From positions 26,754,501 through 26,818,500 of the forward strand of contig CM076140.1 in NCBI GenBank assembly GCA_038025085.1: DNA of 64,000 nucleotides, read 5' to 3'. Positions 51,901-63,135 of the stretch are shown piece after piece. Position 1 is the first letter of the stretch. The number at the start of each line of letters is the position of its first letter. Source of the stretch: Tetragonia tetragonoides. Taxonomy: Eukaryota > Streptophyta > Magnoliopsida > Caryophyllales > Aizoaceae. The notes under the pieces are model-generated. The model searched no databases. It saw only the letters and a list, made by a program, of their open reading frames with translations, and had not been told where the DNA came from. The position numbers were made by a program, and so were the translations under genes.

Positions 51901-52280
51901 AAACAATCTTCAACTCAAACTTTTGAATGCATTTACGCGTTCTAACAGCTCTTACGTCTAGGGTGATAGAGATCGAGTACTTTTGTGTTGTTTATTAAGA
52001 GAAAGCACCCAAATATTTTGTTTGCATTCATTTGAGTATGAAACTACACCAAGAATGTTTTAAAGTGCAAACAAGCTTCAACTCAAGCTTTTGAATGCAT
52101 TTACGCGTTTTAAATGCTCATACGAGTAGGGTGAAAGAGATTTGAGTTTTTTTGTGTTGTATATTAAGAGAAAGCATTCAAATACTTTGTTTGCATTCAT
52201 TTGAGTGTGAAACTACACCTAGGATGTTTACAAGTACAAACAAGCTTCAACTCAAGCTTTTGAATGCATTTACGCGTTTT
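47940..52280. repeat. 13-monomer higher-order repeat (2192 bp, about 2 copies)
   Basis: The same monomers recur 2192 bp apart: TATATTAGGAGATTGC at 48282 and 50474, GATGTTCACAAG at 49018 and 51210, and TATACTAAG at 49631 and 51823. The unit is a 15-monomer unit with part replaced by the AACAACTTC / GGAGATTGC block. Copy 2 departs from the pattern at about 52280 and returns to the 2531-bp arrangement. Confidence 0.83.
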
Positions 52281-55200
52281 AAAAGCTCATACGAGTAGGG
52301 TGAAAGAGATTTGAGTTCTTTTGTGTTGTATATTAAGAGAAAGCATTCAAATACTTTGTTTGGATTAATTTGAGTGTGAAACTACACCTAAGATGTTTAC
52401 AAGTACAAACAAGCTTCTACTCAAGCTTTTGAATGCATTTAAGCGTTTTAAATGCTCATACGAGTAGGGTGAAAGAGATTTGAGTTCTTTTGTGTTGTAT
52501 ATTAAGAGAAAGCACCCAAATGTTTTGTTTGCATTCATTTGAGTATGAAACTACACCAAGATTGTTTTAAAGTACCAACAAGCTTCAACTCAAGCTTTTG
52601 AATGCATTTACGCGTTTTAAAAGCTCATACGAGTAGGGTGAAAGAGATTTGAGTTCTTTTCTGTTGTATATTAAGAGAAAGCATCCAAGCACTTTGTTTG
52701 CATTCATTTGAGTGTGAAACTACTCCTAGGACATTTACAAGTACAAACCAGCTTCAACTCAAGCTTTTAAATGCATTTACGCGTTCTAACAGCTCTTACG
52801 ACTAGGGTGATAGAGATTGAGTTCTTTTGTGTTGTATATTAAGAGAAAGCACCCAAATGTTTTGTTTGCATTCATTTGAGTATGAAACAACCCCAAAATT
52901 GTTTTAAAGTGCAAACAAGCTTCAACTCAAGCTTTTGAATACATTTACGCGTTTTAAAACCTCAAACGAGTAGGGTGAAAGAGATTTGTGTTCTTTTGTG
53001 TTGAATATTAAGAGAAAGCATCCAAATAATTTGTTTGGATTCATTTGAGTGTGAAACTACACCTACGATGTCTACAAGTACAAACAAGCTTCAACTCAAA
53101 CTTTTGAATGCATTTACGCGTTTTAAAAGCTCATACGAGTAGGGTGAAAGAGATTTGAGTTATTTTGTGTTGTATATTAAGAGAAAGCATCCAAATACTT
53201 TGTTTGCATTCATTTGAGTGTGAAACTACACTTAGGATGTTTACAAGTACAAACAAGCTTCAACTCAAGCTTTTGAATGCATTTACGCGTTTTAAAAGCT
53301 CATACGAGTAGGGTGAAAGAGATTTGAGTTCTTTTGTGTTGTATATTAAAGAAAGCATCCAAACACTTTGTTTGCTTTCATTTGAGTGTGAAACTACACC
53401 TAGGATGTTTACAAGTACAAACAAGCTTCTACTCAAGCTTTTGAATGCATTTAAGCGTTTTAAATGCTCATACGAGTAGGGTGAAAGAGATTTGAGTTCG
53501 TTTGTGTTGTATATTAAGAAAAAGCATCCAAATACATTGTTTGCATTCATTTGAGTGTGAAACTACACCTAGGATGTTTACAAGTACAAACAAGTTTCAA
53601 CTGAAGCTTTTGAATGCATTTACGTGTTTTAAAAGCTCATACGAGAAGGGCGAAAGACATTTGAGTTCTTTTGTGTTGTATATTAAAAGAAAGCATCCAA
53701 ATACTTTGTTCGGATTAATTTGAGTGTGAAACTAAACCTAGGATGTTTACAAGTACAAACAAGCTTCAACTCAAGCTTTTGAATGCATTTAAGTGTTTTA
53801 AAAGCTCATACGAGTAGGGTGAAAGAGATTTGAGTTCTTTTGTGTTGTATATTAAGAGAAAGCATCCAAACACTTTGTTTGCATTCATTTGAGTGTGAAA
53901 CTACTCCTAGGCTGTTTAAAAGTACAAACAAGCTTCAAGTCAAGCTTTTGAATGCATTTACACGTTTTAACAGCTCTTACGACTAGGGTGATAGAGATCG
54001 AGTTCTTTTGTGTTGTATATTAAGAGAAAGCATCCAAATACTTTGTTTGGATTAATTTGAGGGTGAAACAACACCTAGGATGTTTACAAGTACAAACAAG
54101 CTTCTACTCAAGCTTTTGAATGCATTTAAGCGTTTTAAATGCTCATACGAGTAGGGTGAAAGAGATTTGAGTTAGTTTGTGTTGTATATTAAGAGAAAGA
54201 ATCCAAATACTATGTTTGGATTAATTTGAGTGTGAAACTAAACCTAGGATGTTTACAAGTACAAACAAGCTTCAACTCAAGCTTTTGAATGCATTTACGT
54301 GTTTTAAAAGCTCATACGAGTAGGGTGAAAGAGATTTGAGTTCTTTTGTGTTGTATATTAAGAGAAAGCATCCAAACACTTTGTTTGCATTCATTTGAGT
54401 GTGAAACTACTCCTAGGCTGTTTAAAAGTACAAACAATCTTCAACTCAAACTTTTGAATGCATTTACGCGTTCTAACAGCTCTTACGTCTAGGGTGATAG
54501 AGATCGAGTACTTTTGTGTTGTTTATTAAGAGAAAGCACCCAAATGTTTTGTTTGCATTCATTTGAGTATGAAACTACACCAAGAATGTTTTAAAGTGCA
54601 AACAAGCTTCAACTCAAGCTTATGAATGCATTTACGCGTTTTAAATGCTCATACGAGTAGGGTGAAAGAGATTTGAGTTTTTTTGTGTTGTATATTAAGA
54701 GAAAGCATTCAAATACTTTGTTTGCATTCATTTGAGTGTGAAACTACACCTAGGATGTTTACAAGTACAAACAAGCTTCAACTCTAGCTTTTGAATGCAT
54801 TTACGCGTTTTAAAAGCTCATACGAGTAGGGTGAAAGAGATTTGAGTTCTTTTGTGTTGTATATTAAGAGAAAGCATTCAAATACTTTGTTTGGATTAAT
54901 TTGAGTGTGAAACTACACCTAAGATGTTTACAAGTACAAACAAGCTTCTACTCAAGCTTTTGAATGCATTTATGCGTTTTAAATGCTCATACGAGTAGGG
55001 TGAAAGAGATTTGAGTTCTTTTGTGTTGACTATTAAGAGAAAGCACCCAAATGTTTTGTTTGCATTCATTTGAGTATGAAACTACACCAAGATTGTTTTA
55101 AAGTACCAACAAGCATCAACTCAAGCTTTTGAATGCATTTACGCGTTTTAAAAGCTCATACGAGTAGGGTGAAAGAGATTTGAGTTATTTTCTGTTGTAT

Positions 55201-55510
55201 ATTAAGAGAAAGCATCCAAACACTTTGTTTGCATTCATTTGAGTGTGAAACTACTCCTAGGACATTTACAAGTACAAACCAGCTTCAACTCAAGCTTTTA
55301 AATGCATTTACGCGTTTTAACAGCTCTTACGACTAGGGTGATAGAGATTGAGTTCTTTTGTGTTGTATATTAAGAGAAAGCACCCAAATGTTTTGTTTGC
55401 ATTCATTTGAGTATGAAACAACCCCAAAATTGTTTTAAAGTGCAAACAAGCTTCAACTCAAGCTTTTGAATACATTTACGCGTTTTAAAACCTCAAACGA
55501 GTAGGGTGAA
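52280..55510. repeat. 15-monomer higher-order repeat, right-hand copy
   Basis: The 2531-bp arrangement resumes, with the TATATTAAAG marker at 53343 and the same order of A, B and C monomers as at 39.5-44.5 kb. It has more private changes, for example TTTGCTTTCATTTG near 53372, CTAGCTTTTG near 54784 and TTGACTATTAAG near 55026. After about 55510 the order is lost. Confidence 0.8.
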
Positions 55511-58500
55511 AGAGATTTGTGTTCTTTTGTGTTGTATATTAACAGAAAGCATCCAAATAATTTGTTTGCATTCATTTGAGTGTGAAACTACACCTAGGAT
55601 GTTTACAAGTACAAACAAGCTTCAACTGAAGCTTTTGAATGCATTTACGCGTTTTAAAAGCTCATACGAGTAGGGTGAAAGAGATTTGAGTTCTTTTTTG
55701 TTTTTTATTAAGAGAAAGTATCCAAAAACTTTGTTTGCATTCATTTGAGTGTGAAACTACTCCTAGGACGTTTACAAGTACAAACAAGATTCAACTCAAG
55801 CTTTTGAATGCATTTACGCGTTTTAACAGCTCTTACGACTAGCGTGATAGAGATTGAGTTCTTTTGTGTTGTATATCAAGAGAAAGCACCCAAATGTTTT
55901 GTTTGCATTCATTTGAGTATGAAACAACCCCAAAATTGTTTTAAAGTGCAAACAAGCTTCAACTCAAGCTTTTGAATACATTTACGCGTTTGAAAAGCTC
56001 ATACGAGTAGGGTGAAAGAGATTTGTGTTCTTTTGTGTTTTATATTAAGAGAAAGCATCCAAATAATTTATTTGGATTAATTTGAGTGTGAAACTAAACC
56101 TAGGATGTTTACAAATACAAACAAGCTTCAACTCAAGCTTTTGAATGCATTTACGTGTTTTAAAAGCTCATACGAGTAGGGTGAAAGAGATTTGAGTTCT
56201 TTTGTGTTGTATATTAAGAAAAAGCATCCAAACACTTTGTTTGCATTCATTTGAGTGTGAAACCACACCTAGGTTGTTTACAAGTACAAACAAGCTTCAA
56301 CTCAAGCTTTTGAAAGCATTTACGCGTTTTAACAGCTCTTACGACTAGGGTGATAGAGATCGAGTTCTTTAGTGTTGTTTATTAACAGAAAGCACCCAAA
56401 TGTTTTGTTTGCATTCATTTGAGTATGAAACTACACCAAGATTGTTTTAAACTGCAAACAAGCTTTAACTCAAGCTTTTGAATGCATTTACGCGTTTTAA
56501 AAGCACATACGAGTAGGGTGGAAGAGATTTGAGTTCTTTTGTGTTGCATATTAAGAGAAAGCTTCAAATTACTTTGTTTGGATTAATTTTGATGTGAAAC
56601 TACACCTAGGATGTTTACAAGTACCAACAAGCTTCAACTCAAGCTTTTGAATGCATTTACGCGTTTTCAAAGCTCATACGAGTAGGGTCAAAGGATTTGA
56701 GTTCTTTTGTGTTGTATATTAAGAGAAAGCATCCAAATACTTTGTTTGGATTAATTTAAGGGTGAAACAACACCTAGCATGTTTACAAGTACAAACAAGC
56801 TTCTACTCAAGCTTCTGAATGCATTTAAGCGTTTTAACATCTCTTACGACTAGGGTGATAGAGATCGAGTTCTTTTGTGTTGTATATTAAGAGAAAGCAC
56901 CCAAATGTTTTGTTTGCATTCATTTGAGTATGAAACAACCCCAAAATTGTTTTAAAGTGTAAACAACCTTCAACTCAAGCTTTTGAATACATTTACGCGT
57001 TTTAAAACCTCATACGAGTAGGGTGAAAGAGATTTGTGTTCTTTTGTGTTGTATATTAAGAGAAAGCATCCAAATACTTTGTTTGGATTGATTTGAGTGT
57101 GAAACTACACCTAGAATGTTTACAAGTACAAACAAGCTTCAACTCAAGCTTTTGAAAGCATTTACGCGTTTTAACAGCTCTTACGACTAGGGTGATAGAG
57201 ATCGAGTTCTTTTGTGTTGTTTATTAAGAGAAAGCACCCAAATGTTTTGTTTGCATTCATTTGAGTATGAAACTACACCAAGATTGTTTTAAAGTGCAAA
57301 CAAGCTTCAACTCAAGCTTTTGAATGCATTTACGCGTTTTAAAAGCACAAACGAGTAGGGTGAAAGAGATTTGAGTTCTTTTGTGTTGTATATTAAGAGA
57401 AAGCATCAAATTACTTTGTTTGGATTAATTTTAGTGTAAAACTACACCTAGGATGTTTACAAGTACCAACAAGATTCAACTCAAGCTTTTGAATGCATTT
57501 ACGCGTTTTAAAAGCTCATACGAGTAGGGTGAAAGAGATTTGAGTTCTTTTGTGTTGTATATTAAGTGAAAGCATCCAAATACATTGTTTGCATTCATTT
57601 GAGTGTGAAACTACACCTAGGATGTTTACAAGTACAAACAAGCTTCAACTGAAGCTTTTGAACGCATTACACGTTTTAAAAGCTCATACGAGTAGGGTGA
57701 AAGAGATTTGAGTTCTTTTTGTTGTATATTAAAAGAAAGCATCCAAATACTTTGTTTGGATTAATTTGAGTGTGAAACTAAACCTAGGATGTTTACAAGT
57801 GCAAACAAGCTTCAACTCAAGCTTTTGAATGTATTTACGTGTTTTAAAAGCTCATACGAGTAGGGTGAAAGAGATTTGAGTTCTTTTGTGTTGTATAATA
57901 AGAGAAAGCATCCAAACACTTTGTTTGCATTCATTTGAGTGTGAAACTACTCCTAGGCTGTTTAAAAGTACAAACAAGCTTTTGAATGCATTTACGCGTT
58001 TTAACAGCTCTTACGACTAGGGTGATAGAGATCGAGTTCTTTTGTGTTGTTTATTAAGAGAAAGCACCCAAATGTTTTGTTTGCATTCATTTGAGTATGA
58101 AACTACACCAAGAATGTTTTAATGTGCAAACAAGCTTCAACTCAAGCTTTTGAATGCATTTACGCGTTTTAAATGCTCATACGAGTAGGGTGAAAGAGAT
58201 TTGAGTTCTTTTGTGTTGTATATAAAGAGAAAGCATCCAAATAGTTTGTTTGGATTAATTTGAGGGTGGAACTACACCTAGGATGTTTACAAGTACAAAC
58301 AAGCTTCAACTCAAGCTTTTGAATGCATTTATGCGTTTTTAATGCTCATACGAGTAGGGTGATAGAGATCGAGTTCTTTTGTGTTGTATATTAAGAGAAA
58401 ACATAAAAATAATTTGTTTGCATTCATTTGAGTGTGAAACTACACCTAGGATGTTTACAAGTACAAACAAGCTTCAACTCAAGCTTTTGAAAGCATTTAC

Positions 58501-59330
58501 GCGTTTTAACAGCTCTTACGACTAGGGTGATAGAGATCGAGTTCTTTAGTGTTGTTTATTAAGAGAAAGCACCCAAATGTTTTGTTTGCATTCATTTGAG
58601 TATGAAACTACACCAAGATTGTTTTAAAGTGCAAACAAGCTTCAACTCAAGCTTTTGAATGCATTTACGCGTTTTAAAAGCTCATACGAGTAGGGTGAAA
58701 GAGATTTGAGTTCTTTTGTGTTGTATATTAAGAGAAAGCATTCAAATACTTTGTTTGGATTAATTTGAGTGTGAAACTACACCTAGGATGTTTACAAGTA
58801 CAAACAAGCTTCAACTCAAGCTTTTGAATGCATTTACGCGTTTTAAAAGCACATACGAGTAGGGTGAAAGGGATTTGAGTTCTTTTGTGTTGTATATTAA
58901 GAGAAAGCATCAAGTTACTTTGTTTGGATTAATTTTAATGTGAAACTACACCTAGGATGTTTACAAGTACCAACAAGCTTCAACTCAAGCTTTTGAATGC
59001 ATTTACGCGTTTTAAAAGCTCATACGAGTAGGGTGAAAGAGATTTGAGTTCTTTTATGTTGTATATTAAGAGAAAGCATCGAAACACTTTGTTTGCATTC
59101 ATTTGAGTGTGAAACTACTCCTAGGACGTTTATAAGTACAAACAAGCTTCAACTCAAGCTTTTGAATGCATTTACGCGTTTTAACAGCTCTTACGACTAG
59201 GGTGATAGAGATTGAGTTCATGTTTTGTTGGCATTCATTTGAGTATGAAACTACACCAAGATTGTTTTAAAGTGCAAACAAGCTTCAACTCAAGCTTTTG
59301 AATGCATTTACGCGTTTTAAAAGCACATAC
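55510..59330. repeat. Diverged B/C-rich satellite with weak 5-monomer periodicity
   Basis: The monomers here are more diverged from each other than to the left. A C monomer with TTTTGAAAGCATT recurs at 56311, 57153 and 58488 (842 bp, then 1335 bp), followed by a B monomer and a monomer with AAAGCACA(T/A)ACGAG, so a five-monomer block was copied and has since decayed. No high-identity long repeat is visible. Confidence 0.65.
57873..58029. repeat. 157-bp monomer lacking the 12 bp between HindIII sites
   Basis: Near 57976 the usual AAGCTTCAACTCAAGCTT is reduced to a single AAGCTT. The 12-bp loss is what slippage or recombination between the two direct AAGCTT copies would give. Confidence 0.88.
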
Positions 59331-59345
59331 GAGTAGGGTGAAAGG
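59210..59345. repeat. 136-bp deletion monomer
   Basis: GATTGAGTTC joins directly to ATGTTTTGTTGG, so 32 bp of the usual start of a B monomer (including TATATTAAGAG) are missing, plus the 1-bp loss common to GATTGAG monomers. It is seen once only. Confidence 0.85.
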
Positions 59346-62300
59346 GATTTGAGTTCTTTTGTGTTGTATATTAAGAGAAAGCATCAAATTACTTTGTTTG
59401 GATTAATTTTAATGTGAAACTACACCTGGGATGTTTACAAGTACCAACAAGCTTCAATTCAAGCTTTTGAATGCATTTACGCGTTTTAAAAGCTCATACG
59501 AGTAGGGTGAAAGAGATTTGAGTTCTTTTGTGTTGTATATTAAGAGAAAGCATCCAAACACTTTGTTTATATTCATTTGAGTGTGAAACTACTTCTAGGA
59601 CGTTTACAAGTACAAACCAGCTTCAACTCAAGCTTTTGAATGCATTTACGCGTTTTAACAGCTCTTACGACTAGGGTGATAGAGATTGAGTTCTTTTGCG
59701 TTGTATATTAAGAAAAAGCACCCAAATGTTTTGTTTGCATTCATTTGAGTATGAAACAACCCCAAAATTGTTTTAAAGTGCAAACAAGCTTCAACTCAAG
59801 CTTTTGAATACATTTACGCGTTTTAAAACCTCATACGAGTAGGGTGAAAGAGATTTGTGTTCTTTTGTGTTGTATATTAAGAGAAAGCATCCAAATAATT
59901 TGTTTGGATTCATTTGAGTGTGAAACTACGCCTACGATGTCTACAAGTACAAACAAGCTTCAACTCAAGCTTTTGAATGCATTTACGCGTTTTAAAAGCT
60001 CATACGAGTAGGGTGAAAGAGATTTGAGTTCTTTTGTGTTGTATATTAAGAGAAAGCATCCAAATACTTTGATTGGATTAATTTGAGGGTAAAACAACAC
60101 CTAGGATGTTTACAAGTACAAACAAGCTTCTACTCAAGCTTTTGAATGCATTTAAGCGTTTTAAATGTTCATACGAGTAGGGTGATAGAGATTTGAGTTC
60201 TTTTGTGTTGTATATTAAGAGAAAGCATCCAAATACTTTGTTTGCATTCATTTGAGTGTTAAACTACACCTAGGATGTTTACAAGTACAAACAAACTTCA
60301 ACTGAAGCTGTTGAATGCATTTACGCGTTTTAAAAGCTCATACGAGTAGGGTGAAAGAGATTTAAGTTCTTTTTTGTTGTATATTAAGAGAAAGCATCCA
60401 AAAACTTTGTTTGCATTCATTTGAGTGTGAAATTACTCCTAGGACGTTTACAAGTACAAACAAGCTTAAACTCAAGCTTTTGAATGCATTTACGCGTTTT
60501 AACAGCTCTTACGACTAGGGTGATAGAGAATAAGTTCTTTTGTGTTGTATATTAAGAGAAAGCACCCAAATGTTTTGTTTGCATTCATTTGAGTATGAAA
60601 CAACCCCAAAATTGTTTTAAAGTGCAAACAAGCTTCAACTCAAGCTTTTGAATACATTTACGCGTTTTAAAAGCTCATACGAGTAGGGTGAAAGAGATTT
60701 GAGTTCTTTTGTGTTGTATATTAAGAGAAAGCATCCAAATAATTTTTTTGGATTCATTTGAGTGTGAAACTACACCTAGGATGTCTACAAGTACAAACAA
60801 GCTTCAACTCAAGCTTTTGAATGCATTTACGCGTTTTAAAAGCTCATACGAGTAGGGTGAAAGTGATTTGAGTTTTTTCGTGTTGTATATTAAGAGAAAG
60901 CATCCAAATACTTTGTTTGGATTAATTTGAGGGTGAAACAACACCTAGGATGTTTACAAGTACAAACAAGCTTCTACTCAAGCTTTTGAATGCATTTACG
61001 CGTTTTAAAAGCACATACGAGTAGGGTGAAAGGGATTTGAGTTTTTTTGTGTTGTATATTTAGAGAAAGCATCAAATTATTTTGTTTGGATTAATTTTAA
61101 TGTGAAACTACACCTAGGATGTTTACAAGTACCAACAAGCTTCAACTCAAGCTTTTAAATGCATTTACGCGTTTTAAAAGCTTATACGAGTAGGGTGAAA
61201 GAGATTTGAGTTCTTTTATGTTGTATATTAAGAGAAAGCATCCAAACACTTTGTTTGCATTCATTTGAGTGTGAAACTACTCCTAGGACGTTTACAAGTA
61301 CAAACCAGCTTCAACTCAAGCTTTTGAATGCATTTACGCGTTTTAACAGCTCTTACGACTAGGGTGATAGAGATTGAGTTCTTTTGTGTTGTATATTAAG
61401 AGAAAGCACCCAAATGTTTTGTTTGCATTCATTTGCGTATGAAACAACCCCAAAATTGTTTTAAAGTGCAAACAAGCTTCAACACAAGCTTTTGAATACA
61501 TTTACGCGTTTTCAAACCTCATACAAGTAGGGTGAAAGAGATTTGTGTTCTTTTGTGTTGCATATTAAGAGAAAGCATCCAAATAATTTGTTTGGATTAA
61601 TTTGAGTGTGAAACTACACCTACGATGTCTACAAGTACAAACAAGCTTCAAGTGAAGCTTTTGAATGCATTTACGCGTTTTAAAAGCTCATACGAGTAGG
61701 GTGAAAGAGATTTGAGTTCTTTTGTGTTGTATATTAGGAGAAAGCATCCAAATACTTTGTTTGGATTAATTTGAGGGTGAAACAACACCTAGGATGTTTA
61801 CAAGTACAAACAAGCTTTTACTCAAGCTTTTGAATGCATTTAAGCGTTTTAAATGCTCATACGAGTAGGGTGATAGAGATTTGAGTTCTTTTGTGTTGTA
61901 TATTAAGAGAAAGCATCCAAATACTTTGTTTGCATTCATTTGAGTGTGAAACTATACCTAGGATGTTTACAAGTACAAACAAGCTTCAACTGAAGCTTTT
62001 GAATGCATTTACGCGTTTTAAAAGCTCATACGAGTAGGGTGAAAGAGATTTGAGTTCTTTTTTGTTGTATATTAAGAGAAAGCATCCAAAAACTTTGTTT
62101 GCATTCATTTGAGTGTGAAACTACTCCTAGGACGTTTACAAGTACAAACAAGCTTCAACTCAAGCTTTTGAATGCATTTACGCGTTTTAACAGCTCTTAC
62201 GACTAGGGTGATAGAGATTGAGTTCTTTTGTGTTGTATATTATGCGAAAGCACCCAAATGTTTTGTTTGCATTCATTTGAGTATGAAACAACCCCAAAAT

Positions 62301-62590
62301 TGTTTTAAAGTGCAAACAAGCTTCAACTCAAGCTTTTGAATACATTTACGCGTTTTAAAAGCTCATACGAGTAGGGTCAAAGAGATTTAAGTTCTTTTGT
62401 GTTGTATATTAAGAGAAAGCATCCAAATAATTTTTTTGGATTCATTTGAGTGTGAAACTACACCTAAGATGTCTACAAGTACAAACAAGCTTCAACTCAA
62501 GCTTTTGAATGCATTTACGTGTTTTAAAAGCTCATACGAGTAGGGTGAAAGAGATTTGAGTTCTTTTGTGTTGTATATTAAGAGAAAGCA
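59330..62590. repeat. 10-monomer higher-order repeat (1688 bp, about 2 diverged copies)
   Basis: Monomer order repeats at 1688 bp (10 monomers minus 2 bp): ATCCAAAAACTTTG at 60396 and 62084, and, at the same offset, CTACGATGTCTAC (59932 and 61620), CCCCAAAATTG (59760 and 61448) and ATTTTAATGTG (59406 and 61094). The two copies differ at many single bases, clearly more than the copies of the 3340- or 2531-bp units. This is an older higher-order repeat at the edge of the mixed domain. Confidence 0.75.
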
Positions 62591-62924
62591 TCCAAACACT
62601 TTGTTTGCATTCATTTGAGTGTGAAACTACTCCTAGGCTGTTTAAAAGTACAAACAAGCTTCAACTCAAGCTTTTGAATACATTTACGCGTTTTAACAGC
62701 TCTTACGACTAGGGTGATAGAGATCGAAATCTTTTGTGTTGTTTATTAAGAGAAAGCACCCATATGTTTTGTTTGCATTCATTTGAGTATGAAACTACAC
62801 CAAGAATGTTTTAAAGTGCAAAGAAGCTTCTACTCAAGCTTTTGAATGCATTTAAGCGTTTTAAATGCTCATACGAGTAGGGTGATAGAGATTTGAGTTC
62901 TTTTGTGTTGTATATTAAGAGAAA

Positions 62925-62929
62925 CAAGT
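62925..62929 (+). repeat. Probable eroded target-site duplication, left (CAAGT)
   Basis: CAAGT before the LTR and GAAGC after it each differ by one base from satellite CAAGC. The satellite to its left ends at monomer position 35, so a deletion from position 35 to 103 lies immediately upstream, joined through an AAA or AGAAA microhomology. Confidence 0.5.
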
Positions 62930-62996
62930 TGATGTGAAATAAGTAACAAAACGGAAATTAACCTTTGATAGTATCACACAAAGGGATCTTGTTCAA

Positions 62997-63052
62997 GAAT
63001 CACTCAAGAACAACTCACGAATCACTCGTAAGGATTTCAACCTGAATCACTC
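62997..63052. repeat. GAATCACTC sub-repeats in the LTR R-U5
   Basis: GAATCACTC occurs at 62997, 63019 and 63044, spaced 22 and 25 bp. On the minus strand these are GAGTGATTC copies downstream of the TATA box. Their role is unknown. Confidence 0.7.
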
Positions 63053-63127
63053 AGTTTGAGGGGTAAATACTCACGTATTCAATAATTACTCATCAAAGCA
63101 CGAGTTTACAGTAGCAAAGATCTCCCC

Positions 63128-63135
63128 TATATATA
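63128..63135 (-). promoter_or_regulatory. Probable LTR core promoter (TATA box)
   Basis: TATATATA followed on the minus strand by GGGGAGATC. This is a strong plant-type TATA box about 620 bp from the LTR start in minus orientation. The core itself is palindromic, so the direction rests on LTR proportions and on the GGGG that follows TATA, as in the other LTR. Confidence 0.6.

Larger units (their letters stand above)
13785..62929. repeat. 169-bp satellite array, main segment
   Basis: This is the same satellite, resuming in exact phase after the LTR (first complete monomer at 13877). By phase tracking, 13877-24935 holds 65 monomers (two 211-bp, one 160-bp, one with a 1-bp loss) and 24936-34428 holds 57 (seven of 149 bp). 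Both totals fit exactly. 34429-62889 holds about 169 monomers but is about 100 bp short of 169 x 169, because small deletions are common there. Left of about 36.5 kb the monomers belong to family A and its sub-variants. To the right they alternate with families B and C. The segment ends at 62929, where a second LTR interrupts it. Confidence 0.96.
36500..62929. repeat. Mixed satellite domain with families A, B and C
   Basis: From about 36.5 kb on, family A alternates with two diverged families. Family C has AAACTACTCCTAGG (GACGTTT or CTGTTTAAAAG) and ends AACAGCTCTTACGACTAGGG with GATAGAGATCGAG or GATAGAGATTGAG. Family B has GCACCCAAATGTTTTG, GAGTATGAAAC, then ACCAAGATTG or CCCCAAAATTG, and TTTTAAAGTGC. 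Full-length B and C monomers do not occur left of this point; only a B fragment sits in the four 211-bp chimeras. Most C monomers are directly followed by a B monomer. Small indels are frequent here, unlike the left domain. Confidence 0.88.

Noticed and set aside
6116..55460. Many similar open frames of 60-104 codons on both strands across the array
   Set aside because: They are translations of the satellite. Each spans one to two monomers, they recur only because the DNA repeats, and both strands give them at the same places. The 169-bp period shifts the frame at each monomer, and no start context or domain supports a gene.
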